This document shows positions 1-5,893 of a stretch of DNA of 10,029 nt, piece after piece. The stretch's first letter is position 1, and the number at the start of each line of letters is the position of its first letter. Source of the stretch: Opitutia bacterium (GTDB lineage: Bacteria > Verrucomicrobiota > Verrucomicrobiia > Opitutales > UBA953); NCBI GenBank assembly GCA_947463395.1, contig CANHRV010000029.1:1-10029 (forward strand), read 5' to 3'. Made by a program: the position numbers and the translations under genes. Under the pieces are notes generated by a model that did not search any database, was not told where the DNA came from, and worked only from the letters and a program-made list of their open reading frames with translations.

Positions 1-2
1 AT

Positions 3-776
3 TACACGATTGGTGCGGCCTGTGCTGCGGGCAACGCAGGCCTTATCCAAGCCGCTCAGATGTTGCAATTGGGAGAGGTTGACCTCGCTTTCGCTGGCGG
101 AGTTTCCGAATCAATTCACACTTTCGGCATCTTTGCTGGATTTAAAAATCAAGGTGCTCTTGCAAGCCACTCCGACCCCACCAAAGCTTCGCGTCCTTTT
201 GATAAAAACCGCAACGGTATCGTGATCTCCGAAGGTGGAGCCATCTATACTTTGGAGCGCTTGGATGACGCTCTCCGTCGCGGTGCAAAAATTTTAGGCG
301 AAATTGTTGGTTGGTGTATCAACTCCGATGCCACCGACGCGGTTCTGCCCAATCCACAAAGACAGGCAGAATGTGTTCGTTTCGCTCTGCAGAGAGCCGG
401 AATGAAACCGCAAGAGATTAACATCGTTTCAACGCACGCTACCGCCACCGCCTTAGGGGATATACAGGAATGCGTTGCCTTGAGAGAGGTGTTCCAAGAC
501 TGCCCCAACACCTTTATCAATAATACAAAGAGTTATATCGGCCATTGCATGGGTGCAGCAGGGGCTTTGGAATTAGCTGGTAACCTGCCCTCATTTACGG
601 ACGGCTGGGTTCACCCCACGATAAATATTGAGGAAATCGACCCCGAATGCGCCCTGCCTGGCTTAGTTGTTAACAAACCCCATCAGGCTCAAGAAATTAA
701 GGCTATTTTGAACAATTCCTTTGGTATGCTTGGCATTAACTCAGCCCTGATTGTTAAAAAATATGGGGTTGCCTGA
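3..776 (+). CDS. Beta-ketoacyl-ACP synthase, FabF-like but divergent (5' end cut by window)
   Basis: This is the C-terminal 257 residues of a thiolase-fold condensing enzyme, which joins an acyl chain to a malonyl-ACP-derived unit by decarboxylative Claisen condensation in the cytoplasm. The reading frame is open to the left edge; compared with the usual length of about 410 residues, roughly 155 are missing. The whole catalytic set is visible: the nucleophile Cys in GAACAAGN (codon 21-23), the first His in STHATATALGD, the Lys in NNTKSYIGH and the second His in GHCMGAAGA. Two motifs depart from standard FabF. The first-His motif is THATAT rather than AHGTST, and the C-terminal gating loop normally reading GFGGTN is GMLGIN (723-740), replacing the gate phenylalanine. 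It is followed after 33 bases by an ACP gene, so the two probably form one transcription unit. I infer a specialised rather than housekeeping synthase; the product is unknown. Confidence 0.9.
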   Translation, partial: YTIGAACAAGNAGLIQAAQMLQLGEVDLAFAGGVSESIHTFGIFAGFKNQGALASHSDPTKASRPFDKNRNGIVISEGGAIYTLERLDDALRRGAKILGEIVGWCINSDATDAVLPNPQRQAECVRFALQRAGMKPQEINIVSTHATATALGDIQECVALREVFQDCPNTFINNTKSYIGHCMGAAGALELAGNLPSFTDGWVHPTINIEEIDPECALPGLVVNKPHQAQEIKAILNNSFGMLGINSALIVKKYGVA

Positions 777-809
777 ACGGGCGTTGTTGGTTGAAACAAA
801 CCTACCGTT

Positions 810-1064
810 ATGACCAAGGAAGACATTAAGCAAATCGTTCTCGATATCATCGCTGACATCGCCCCCGATGAAGATTTGTCGGCCGTTAAAGCCGAAGTTC
901 GCCTGCGCGATCAACTCTCGCTCGATTCGATGGACTTCCTAGATATCGTCATGGAGTTACGCAAAAAGCACGGCATTGAGGTCCCCGAGGCAGACTATGT
1001 GCAATTAGCCTCACTTGATTCATGTGCCGATTACCTTTTGCCTAAATTCTTAGCCAAGAAGTAA
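810..1064 (+). CDS. Acyl carrier protein, divergent type
   Basis: An 84-residue carrier protein that would hold acyl intermediates on a 4'-phosphopantetheine arm. The attachment site is Ser40 in the motif LDSMDF, followed by the acidic recognition helix (DIVMELRKKHGIEVPE) expected of the fold. Length fits the family (about 75-90 residues). The surrounding sequence (DSMDFLDIV, then EADYVQLASLDSC) differs from the usual housekeeping AcpP pattern (DSLDxVEL, then EDAEKI), so I read it as a dedicated carrier for the synthase just upstream rather than the general fatty-acid ACP. The ATG has no recognisable Shine-Dalgarno sequence; the 33 bases before it can fold into a small stem ending at the start codon. 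A strong terminator follows 22 bases after the stop, closing the unit. Confidence 0.9.
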   Translation: MTKEDIKQIVLDIIADIAPDEDLSAVKAEVRLRDQLSLDSMDFLDIVMELRKKHGIEVPEADYVQLASLDSCADYLLPKFLAKK

Positions 1065-1086
1065 TCAAAGGCCGCCACGCTCAAAC

Positions 1087-1113
1087 AAAGGCCACCTCTT
1101 CGTGGCCTTTTTT
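1087..1113 (+). terminator. Rho-independent terminator after the ACP gene
   Basis: A perfect 9-bp stem (AAAGGCCAC at 1087-1095 with GTGGCCTTT at 1102-1110) with a six-base loop, running into a T tract at 1108-1113. It ends the synthase-ACP transcript. Read on the other strand, the same stem is followed by a TTTGTTT stretch, so it could also back up termination of the leftward tRNA transcript. Confidence 0.9.
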
Positions 1114-1120
1114 ATTGGCA

Positions 1121-1157
1121 AGAAATAACCCCAAATCCGGAAAGGAAAGTGGGGTTA
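1121..1157 (-). terminator. Possible terminator of the tRNA-Ala transcript
   Basis: On the minus strand, just past the tRNA 3' end, TAACCCCA (1157-1150) can pair with TGGGGTTA (1133-1126) across a 16-base loop and is followed by TTTCTT. The stem is perfect over 8 bp, but the loop is long and the T tract short, so the call is tentative. Confidence 0.4.
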
Positions 1158-1159
1158 AA

Positions 1160-1235
<76 letters not shown>

Positions 1236-1251
1236 TTAAAGTGGAAGATTC

Positions 1252-1280
1252 AACAAAGAACTAGCCTGTGCCACGGTCAA
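1252..1280 (-). promoter_or_regulatory. Candidate promoter of the tRNA-Ala gene
   Basis: On the minus strand TTGACC (1280-1275) is a 5-of-6 match to a sigma-70 -35 box and lies 17 bases before TTTGTTG (hexamer at 1257-1252), a poor -10 box. Position fits: transcription would begin about ten bases before the mature tRNA 5' end. The weak -10 keeps confidence low. Confidence 0.35.
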
Positions 1281-1312
1281 CGCTTTTTTCCCATCCTTTG
1301 AGTCTCTGATTG

Positions 1313-1343
1313 CCAAGAAGGTCGCATGCCTTTGCTTTCTTGG
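1313..1343 (+). promoter_or_regulatory. Hairpin abutting the exonuclease start codon
   Basis: CCAAGAA (1313-1319) pairs perfectly with TTCTTGG (1337-1343), and the stem can extend inward by G1320-T1336, G1321-C1335 and T1322-G1334, leaving an 11-base loop. The stem ends two bases before the GTG start at 1345. The only purine-rich ribosome-binding-like string (AAGAAGG, 1315-1321) lies in the stem, and an out-of-frame ATG at 1326 lies in the loop. In RNA this could hide the start region; as DNA it could be an operator. Both roles are inference. Confidence 0.4.
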
Positions 1344-1344
1344 A

Positions 1345-1995
1345 GTGGCCGATTCAACTGAAAGCCCTGAAGAGACGCCTATTAGCCGACCCGCTCATAC
1401 TGGAGGTCTTCGCATCGCCAAAGAATTCATTGAATCTCTCCCCATCGCACAATGGGACGGTCCTATCGAATTAATTGAAACAGAGAAAGAAGCGGAGCAG
1501 GCCATTCGGCATTTAAACAAAGAACGCATTCTCGGGTTTGATACTGAAACACGACCTTCCCACACTCGGGGCGTTAGCTATCTTCCTTCAGTTTTACAAT
1601 TAGCTGGTGAAGAACGAATCTTTGTTTTTCGTTTAGATGTCTGTGGCGGGGTGCCCTTAACCTTCCCCCTTCTCTGCCATCCACAAAAAGCCAAAGTCGG
1701 AGTCGCCGTACGCGATGACGTTCGTCACCTTCAAGAACGCGCTCCCTTTGACGCCCCAAGCTTTATCGATATCTCGGATTTTACTAAAAAAGCAGGAGTT
1801 GAGAATACCGGCCTTAGAGCCCTGGTCGCTCACTACCTCGGTTTGCAGATGAAGAAATCGAAGAAAATTCAGACCTCTCGGTGGGAGCGCGAACTTTCCA
1901 AGGAACAGATAAAGTATGCCGCCAACGATGCGTGGTTTAGTCGAGAACTCTATCTGAAATTAGAGAAAGACGGAATCATTCCCTCCTTTGAATAA
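1345..1995 (+). CDS. Single-domain RNase D-like 3'-5' exonuclease (DEDDy family)
   Basis: A 216-residue protein made almost wholly of one DnaQ/RNase D-type exonuclease fold, which removes nucleotides from 3' ends by two-metal catalysis. All three exo motifs are intact: Asp66 and Glu68 in GFDTE, Asp125 in VGVAVRDDVRHL, and Tyr191/Asp195 in YAANDAWFS, the Tyr marking the DEDDy subgroup. The helix before exo III (SRWERELSKEQI) is typical of RNase D/WRN-exo proteins. No HRDC domain follows, unlike full RNase D of about 375 residues, so substrate choice (RNA or DNA) cannot be told. The first 40 residues are low in recognisable structure. The start is uncertain: GTG 1345 is the only reasonable in-frame start, it has no Shine-Dalgarno sequence, and the frame stays open upstream into the tRNA promoter region. 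It converges on the lipoprotein gene. Confidence 0.87.
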   Translation: MADSTESPEETPISRPAHTGGLRIAKEFIESLPIAQWDGPIELIETEKEAEQAIRHLNKERILGFDTETRPSHTRGVSYLPSVLQLAGEERIFVFRLDVCGGVPLTFPLLCHPQKAKVGVAVRDDVRHLQERAPFDAPSFIDISDFTKKAGVENTGLRALVAHYLGLQMKKSKKIQTSRWERELSKEQIKYAANDAWFSRELYLKLEKDGIIPSFE

Positions 1996-1998
1996 AAG

Positions 1999-2020
1999 AG
2001 GCGAAGCCACCGCTTCGCCT
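1999..2020. terminator. Bidirectional terminator between convergent genes
   Basis: AGGCGAAGC (1999-2007) and GCTTCGCCT (2012-2020) form a perfect 9-bp stem with a CACC loop. Rightward it follows the exonuclease stop by three bases and ends in GCTTTG. Leftward, below the lipoprotein gene, it ends in CTTTTATT, the better T tract. It probably serves both genes, and mainly the leftward one. Confidence 0.8.
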
Positions 2021-2045
2021 GCTTTGATGGAATGAGAGGAAACGA

Positions 2046-2669
2046 TTACTCGTTCTCTTTAATATCCTTCATATCAATCGTCTTTTTGATACGCTCACCC
2101 GACTTAGAAGGAAAGTCCTCCAGCAAGGCATGAACTAAAACAGGAATAAGTCGCGAACGATCGATATCAATGTAATCGCCATAAACCTCACCCTCGTAAA
2201 CTAAGATACCTCTTTTGCTTTCTGCTACATTTTTATAAATACGTAAGACTAACTGCGAAGCACTGTGCATGTGAGAATACTGAGTGCTTTCTCCCGCAGA
2301 ATGGTGTAAGGTTGGGTAAGTAGCAATCGTTCCATAACTCTCATGACGCCGGTTTTCGCTATTCTTGGTTAAATCGAGAGCAAATTCAAATGTCACCGTA
2401 TAATCAGCCGAAGCACTTTGCCCATTATCCAAGAACTTCATGCCTTTTGCGGTTAACAGTGACACCAAATTTTTGGCCTCTATTTGATATTCCTGACTGC
2501 CCTTAAGCGAAGGATCTATGGGTGCGATGCAAAAGGCCTTTCCTTGGATATCTTTCAAATCGATTGTATGGAAAACTCGACGCTCGATTTCAATTTGCCC
2601 GTAATAGCGACTCTGACAACCCACAAGCAGGACTCCAAGAAGGAGAAGAAGGAAGGATTTAATTTTCAT
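2046..2669 (-). CDS. Small lipoprotein of unknown function (DUF4136-like resemblance)
   Basis: A 207-residue secreted protein with a type II signal peptide: MKIK, a leucine-rich core, and the lipobox LVGC with the lipidated Cys at residue 18. The next residue is Gln, so by the E. coli Lol rule it would go to the outer membrane. I start it at 2669 because this Met directly begins the signal peptide; a Met ten codons upstream (2699) overlaps the proposed -10 box and would add a hydrophobic stretch before the charged n-region. The body, with an early FCIAPID strand, a helix (EAKNLVSLLTAKGM) and SADYTVTFEF, recalls the DUF4136 lipoprotein pattern, but I am not sure of the family. A histidine-rich segment (His122-123, HMH at 133-135) could bind metal; that is speculation. 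It stands as a single gene with its own promoter candidate and terminator. Confidence 0.85.
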   Translation of the reverse strand: MKIKSFLLLLLGVLLVGCQSRYYGQIEIERRVFHTIDLKDIQGKAFCIAPIDPSLKGSQEYQIEAKNLVSLLTAKGMKFLDNGQSASADYTVTFEFALDLTKNSENRRHESYGTIATYPTLHHSAGESTQYSHMHSASQLVLRIYKNVAESKRGILVYEGEVYGDYIDIDRSRLIPVLVHALLEDFPSKSGERIKKTIDMKDIKENE

Positions 2670-2697
2670 AGTTTTATAACGAATGATGAATACAATC

Positions 2698-2714
2698 ATT
2701 CTATGTAATAGAAT
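2698..2714. repeat. Inverted repeat ATTCTA-N5-TAGAAT
   Basis: Perfect 6-base arms (2698-2703 and 2709-2714) separated by TGTAA. It overlaps the proposed -10 box of the lipoprotein gene, so it could be an operator. The same hexamer pair recurs at 2817-2829 in the opposite order. Short arms in an AT-rich gap can arise by chance. Confidence 0.5.
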
Positions 2715-2725
2715 TGTGACTACAA
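2698..2725 (-). promoter_or_regulatory. Candidate promoter of the lipoprotein gene
   Basis: On the minus strand TTGTAG (2725-2720) lies 16 bases before TAGAAT (2703-2698), a 5-of-6 match to the -10 consensus. Transcription would start about 20 bases before the ATG at 2669, which supports that start over the one at 2699. The -35 matches only its TTG. Confidence 0.4.
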
Positions 2726-2816
2726 GGGGTTAATTCATACCCATCATCCTAACAAAGATTAGCAGGTTAAGAATGGTGGCTCTTTTAAAGGTTATTTGAG
2801 CCCGATTAATCTTTTA

Positions 2817-2829
2817 TAGAATAATTCTA
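2817..2829. repeat. Palindrome TAGAAT-A-ATTCTA
   Basis: A perfect 13-base palindrome eleven bases past the DUF423 stop, using the same hexamer as the inverted repeat at 2698-2714. No T tract follows on either strand, so it is not an obvious terminator. It may be a protein site shared with the other repeat, or chance in AT-rich DNA. The rest of the 2670-2839 gap holds only a weak 5-bp dyad and no gene. Confidence 0.45.
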
Positions 2830-2839
2830 AATGAATATT

Positions 2840-3202
2840 TTATTCGCGCACTGCCCAAGCAAGTAACAACCAGCCTAAAATCATCAACAAACCTCCTACA
2901 GGCGTGATCATGCCGAGCCAGCGAGGCGCACCCAAAGACATCGCATAAAGGGTTGAACTGAAAATGAGGGAACCGAAGAACCAAAACCACTTAAGGTAAC
3001 AACTCAGAGACGAAGAAGACTTAGGGTTAATAGCCCCCACCGCCACGGCGTGCACCAGTAAATACAGGGTCGCTGTACTCCACCAACCAGAAGCCTCGGG
3101 AATGAGGGCCAGTTGTGCTTTAAGAGCATGAGCACCGAAGGCACCGAGGGCGATGGCCGTCGCCCCCATGATGCCAGCTATAAACCAATGTGCGTTCGCC
3201 AT
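2840..3202 (-). CDS. DUF423 family small membrane protein (YgdD/TMEM256-like)
   Basis: A 120-residue integral inner-membrane protein with four hydrophobic segments, at about residues 5-25, 42-59, 70-90 and 96-117. Family signatures are all visible: GAFGAHALK after the first segment, TATLYLLVHAVAVG in the second, FGSLIFSSTLYAMSLG in the third and ITPVGG before the last. Length matches the family (about 120-130). The biochemical role of DUF423 proteins is not established and nothing here resolves it. The gene begins at the base right after the clpC stop (TAAATG), so it is almost certainly cotranscribed and translationally coupled to clpC. It is the only gene in the window with a clear Shine-Dalgarno sequence, located inside the last clpC codons. 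Confidence 0.92.
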   Translation of the reverse strand: MANAHWFIAGIMGATAIALGAFGAHALKAQLALIPEASGWWSTATLYLLVHAVAVGAINPKSSSSLSCYLKWFWFFGSLIFSSTLYAMSLGAPRWLGMITPVGGLLMILGWLLLAWAVRE

Positions 3203-5752
3203 TTAAGCTCCCGCGTCAGCCCCAGATTTTTTCTGAGTGAAGGTCAGTCCCTTCTCGCCTACCGCAACCACAACCGGCTCTTCTTTGTTAAAATCGTTAC
3301 GCAAGATAGCTTCGGCCAAGGGGTCTTCTAGCAAACGTTCCACCGCACGACGAAGAGGACGAGCACCATACTTCTCATCCCAACCATTTTCCACGAGGTG
3401 AGCACGAGCAGGCTCAGTGACTACTAACTTCACACCTAGATCGAGCAGACGTTTGGCAACCTTCGCTACCTCGATATCCACAATCTTGGTCATGTGCTCC
3501 TTCGCTAATTGCTGGAAGATGACAATATCTGTAAGACGATTCAAGAATTCGGGCTTAAAGGCACGCTTCGTCTCATCCATAATACGGTCCTTTAGCTTCT
3601 CGTAATCACGGGTGGAATCTACTCCGACATCAAAGCCCACCGACGAATTACGCTGCAAAACATCAGCACCCACATTGGAGGTCATGATAATGATGGTATT
3701 TCGGAAATCGACGACGCGTCCCAAAGAATCCGTCAAACGACCATCCTCTAAAGCCTGTAGGAGTAATTGAATGACATCGGGGTGTGCCTTTTCAATTTCA
3801 TCAAAAAGAACCACGGAGTAGGGCTTACGACGAACTAACTCCGTTAACTGACCACCTTCATCGTGTCCGACGTAACCAGGAGGTGAACCAATGAGTCGAG
3901 AAACCGTAAACTTCTCCATGTACTCAGACATGTCGATTTGAATAACCGCTTCCTTCTCGCCAAACATACGCTCAGCTAAAGTACGAGCGAGCAAAGTCTT
4001 TCCGACGCCCGTGGGGCCAAGGAAAAGGAAAGATCCGATAGGGCGACGAGGGTCTTTCAAGTCAGCCCGTGAACGACGCAGTGCTCGTGCGACAACTTCG
4101 CAGGCGCGGTCCTGCCCAATGACGCTGCTTTGAAGATCTTTTTCCAAATCCAAAAGTTTCTGCGCTTCCTTGCTCTCCATGCGATTGAGGGGCACGCCCG
4201 TCCAATCGGCCACGATATGCTGAATGGCTTCTTCATCGACGATGACTTTCTTTTCATCGCGCTTCTTGCGCCAGTCTTCGAGCATCTTTTCACGTTTAGC
4301 GCGCAACTTCTTTTCTTGATCACGCAAGTTAGCTGCCTCCTCAAACTTCTGTTGGCGAGAGGCCTCCTCTTTTTGCAAGACAAGGGCATCAATATCCGCC
4401 TGAGCTTTATCCAATTCCGGAGGTAAATTCAATGAACGGATTCGTGCACGTGCACCCGCTTCGTCCATCACATCAATCGCTTTATCGGGCAAGTGACGAG
4501 AAGTGATATAGCGGTGAGATAAACGCACCGCTGACTCAATCGCCGCATCCGTGTATTCGCACTTATGGTGCTCTTCATATTTGTGACGAATACCTCGTAA
4601 AATCAGCACGGCATCTTCTGGAGAAGGATCATCCACCTTAACCGATTGGAAGCGACGCTCGAGCGCTGCATCTTTTTCAATGTGCTTACGATATTCAGAA
4701 AGTGTGGTCGCACCGATGCACTGAATTTCTCCGCGAGAGAGAGCTGGCTTTAAAATATTGGAAGCGTCCATGGCTCCTTCCGCCGCCCCTGCTCCGACAA
4801 TCGTGTGCATTTCATCGATGAAAAGAATGATGTTTTTCGCACGCTTAATTTCATCCATGATTCCTTTAATGCGCTCTTCAAATTGACCGCGGTATTTCGT
4901 GCCAGCGACCATCAAAGCGAGATCGAGCGTGATAACTTTTCGATCGAGAAGAATCTCGGGAACAACCCCTGAAGCGATTTCTTGAGCTAATCCTTCAACA
5001 ATGGCCGTCTTACCAACACCCGCTTCACCAATTAGAATAGGGTTATTCTTCGTGCGACGGCAAAGAATCTGTACCACACGACGGATTTCCTCTTTACGAC
5101 CAATAACAGGGTCTAATTCGCCAGCACGAGCCAACTCCGTTAAATCGCGACCAAATGTTTTTAAGAGAGACAAGCGTTCACCACGTCCTGGACGACCATT
5201 TTCTTCCGATGGGCGACGTGGAGAAGAGGCATCTTCGCCATTTCCTTCTTCGGCATTATTCTCCGAACTGGCCTTGCCTTCATTTTCAGATGCCGAGGAA
5301 TTGGGATCAATATCCGCTAAAATCTGTTTACGACAACGTTCCAAATCCACATCCAGTGATTGCAGAACGCGTGCTGCCAAACCTTCGCCCTCTTTAAGAA
5401 GGCCAAGTAAAATATGTTCCGTTCCTACGTACGTGTGACCGAGAGATCGGGCTTCGGTGATGGCGTGTGCCATCACCTTCTGTACCCGCGGCGTAAGAGG
5501 AATTGTATCGGGCATTTTAGCCTCCTCTGGACCTGGACCAGCTTGCTTTTCCACCGCAGCACGAACCGTTTTTAAATCTAAACCCATTCGGCCAAGGACG
5601 TTAACCGCTACGCCTTCCCCGAGCTTGATTAAACCCAAGAGGATATGCTCCGTACCCACATAATTGTGGTTGAAGCGACGAGCCTCAGAGCGCGCCAAGT
5701 CAAAGACCTTACGTGCTCGAGGCGTGAAATTATTGTTTTTATCCTTATCCAT
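3203..5752 (-). CDS. clpC: ClpC, ATP-dependent protein unfoldase of the ClpCP protease
   Basis: An 849-residue Hsp100 protein that uses two AAA+ rings to unfold substrates and thread them into the ClpP chamber. Domains in order: a duplicated Clp N domain (about 8-147, both halves with YVGTEHILLG); D1 with Walker A GEAGVGKT (242-249), Walker B ending FIDE (311-314) and arginine fingers in LERRF; a UVR-type middle domain (about 448-490, KFEEAANLRDQE), which separates ClpC from ClpB with its long coiled coil; D2 with Walker A GPTGVGKT (579-586), Walker B VVLFDE (647-652) and sensor/finger region FLNRL. VGF at 705-707 sits where the ClpP-docking tripeptide lies in ClpC. A Ser/Glu/Asn-rich linker (about 151-193) makes it some 40 residues longer than the 810-residue Bacillus subtilis protein. 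No ctsR or mcsA/mcsB partner and no CIRCE element is nearby. DUF423 follows without a gap. Confidence 0.98.
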   Translation of the reverse strand: MDKDKNNNFTPRARKVFDLARSEARRFNHNYVGTEHILLGLIKLGEGVAVNVLGRMGLDLKTVRAAVEKQAGPGPEEAKMPDTIPLTPRVQKVMAHAITEARSLGHTYVGTEHILLGLLKEGEGLAARVLQSLDVDLERCRKQILADIDPNSSASENEGKASSENNAEEGNGEDASSPRRPSEENGRPGRGERLSLLKTFGRDLTELARAGELDPVIGRKEEIRRVVQILCRRTKNNPILIGEAGVGKTAIVEGLAQEIASGVVPEILLDRKVITLDLALMVAGTKYRGQFEERIKGIMDEIKRAKNIILFIDEMHTIVGAGAAEGAMDASNILKPALSRGEIQCIGATTLSEYRKHIEKDAALERRFQSVKVDDPSPEDAVLILRGIRHKYEEHHKCEYTDAAIESAVRLSHRYITSRHLPDKAIDVMDEAGARARIRSLNLPPELDKAQADIDALVLQKEEASRQQKFEEAANLRDQEKKLRAKREKMLEDWRKKRDEKKVIVDEEAIQHIVADWTGVPLNRMESKEAQKLLDLEKDLQSSVIGQDRACEVVARALRRSRADLKDPRRPIGSFLFLGPTGVGKTLLARTLAERMFGEKEAVIQIDMSEYMEKFTVSRLIGSPPGYVGHDEGGQLTELVRRKPYSVVLFDEIEKAHPDVIQLLLQALEDGRLTDSLGRVVDFRNTIIIMTSNVGADVLQRNSSVGFDVGVDSTRDYEKLKDRIMDETKRAFKPEFLNRLTDIVIFQQLAKEHMTKIVDIEVAKVAKRLLDLGVKLVVTEPARAHLVENGWDEKYGARPLRRAVERLLEDPLAEAILRNDFNKEEPVVVAVGEKGLTFTQKKSGADAGA
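3208..3212 (-). promoter_or_regulatory. Shine-Dalgarno site of the DUF423 gene
   Basis: GGGAG on the minus strand, five bases before the ATG, embedded in the final clpC codons. It fixes the start of the DUF423 gene and is notable because the other starts in this window lack such a site. Confidence 0.75.
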
Positions 5753-5791
5753 TGGGGAGATTGTAGGTGTCTTTAAATTGATTTAGCAGTT

Positions 5792-5819
5792 AGTATGCCC
5801 AGATTTGCCAACCCTTCAA
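5792..5819 (-). promoter_or_regulatory. Candidate clpC promoter
   Basis: In the 141-base divergent gap, the minus strand carries TTGAAG (5819-5814) and, 16 bases later, CATACT (5797-5792); each matches 4 of 6 consensus sigma-70 bases. The leader would be about 33 bases, ending in CTCCCCA before the ATG with no Shine-Dalgarno site. No convincing promoter was found for the opposite, rightward operon in the same gap. Confidence 0.4.
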
Positions 5820-5893
5820 GCGTTCGTCATCGATTGTAAATAACCCACCTTTTCCTTTGCTTCCAAGGCCACTGACTGGTTTGTTTACCATAA

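Noticed and set aside
10..225. 71-codon frame at the left edge
   Set aside because: It overlaps the synthase in another frame, and the synthase frame shows the conserved active-site motif there.
2670..2699. Ten-residue upstream extension of the lipoprotein
   Set aside because: It places a hydrophobic stretch before the charged start of the signal peptide, and its ATG overlaps the best -10 box.
2754..2814. Nested dyads (AAAGATTA with TAATCTTT; GGCTC with GAGCC at 2778-2802) as terminator of clpC-DUF423
   Set aside because: The arms are unevenly spaced, the inner stem has 5 bp with a 15-base loop and no T tract follows on the minus strand.
5001..5438. 145-codon open frame on the plus strand opposite clpC
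   Set aside because: It lies antisense to the N-domain/linker/D1 part of a complete clpC, has an unnatural Arg/Ser/Pro-rich composition and no recognisable motif.
5815..5842. Rightward promoter for the nrnA-truB-ribF operon
   Set aside because: TTGCCA at 5805 and TTGTAA at 5834 lack a -10 partner at 16-18 bases, so no pair is worth calling.
5753..5893. CIRCE or other heat-shock operator in front of clpC
   Set aside because: No TTAGCACTC-N9-GAGTGCTAA or CtsR-like tandem heptad is present.
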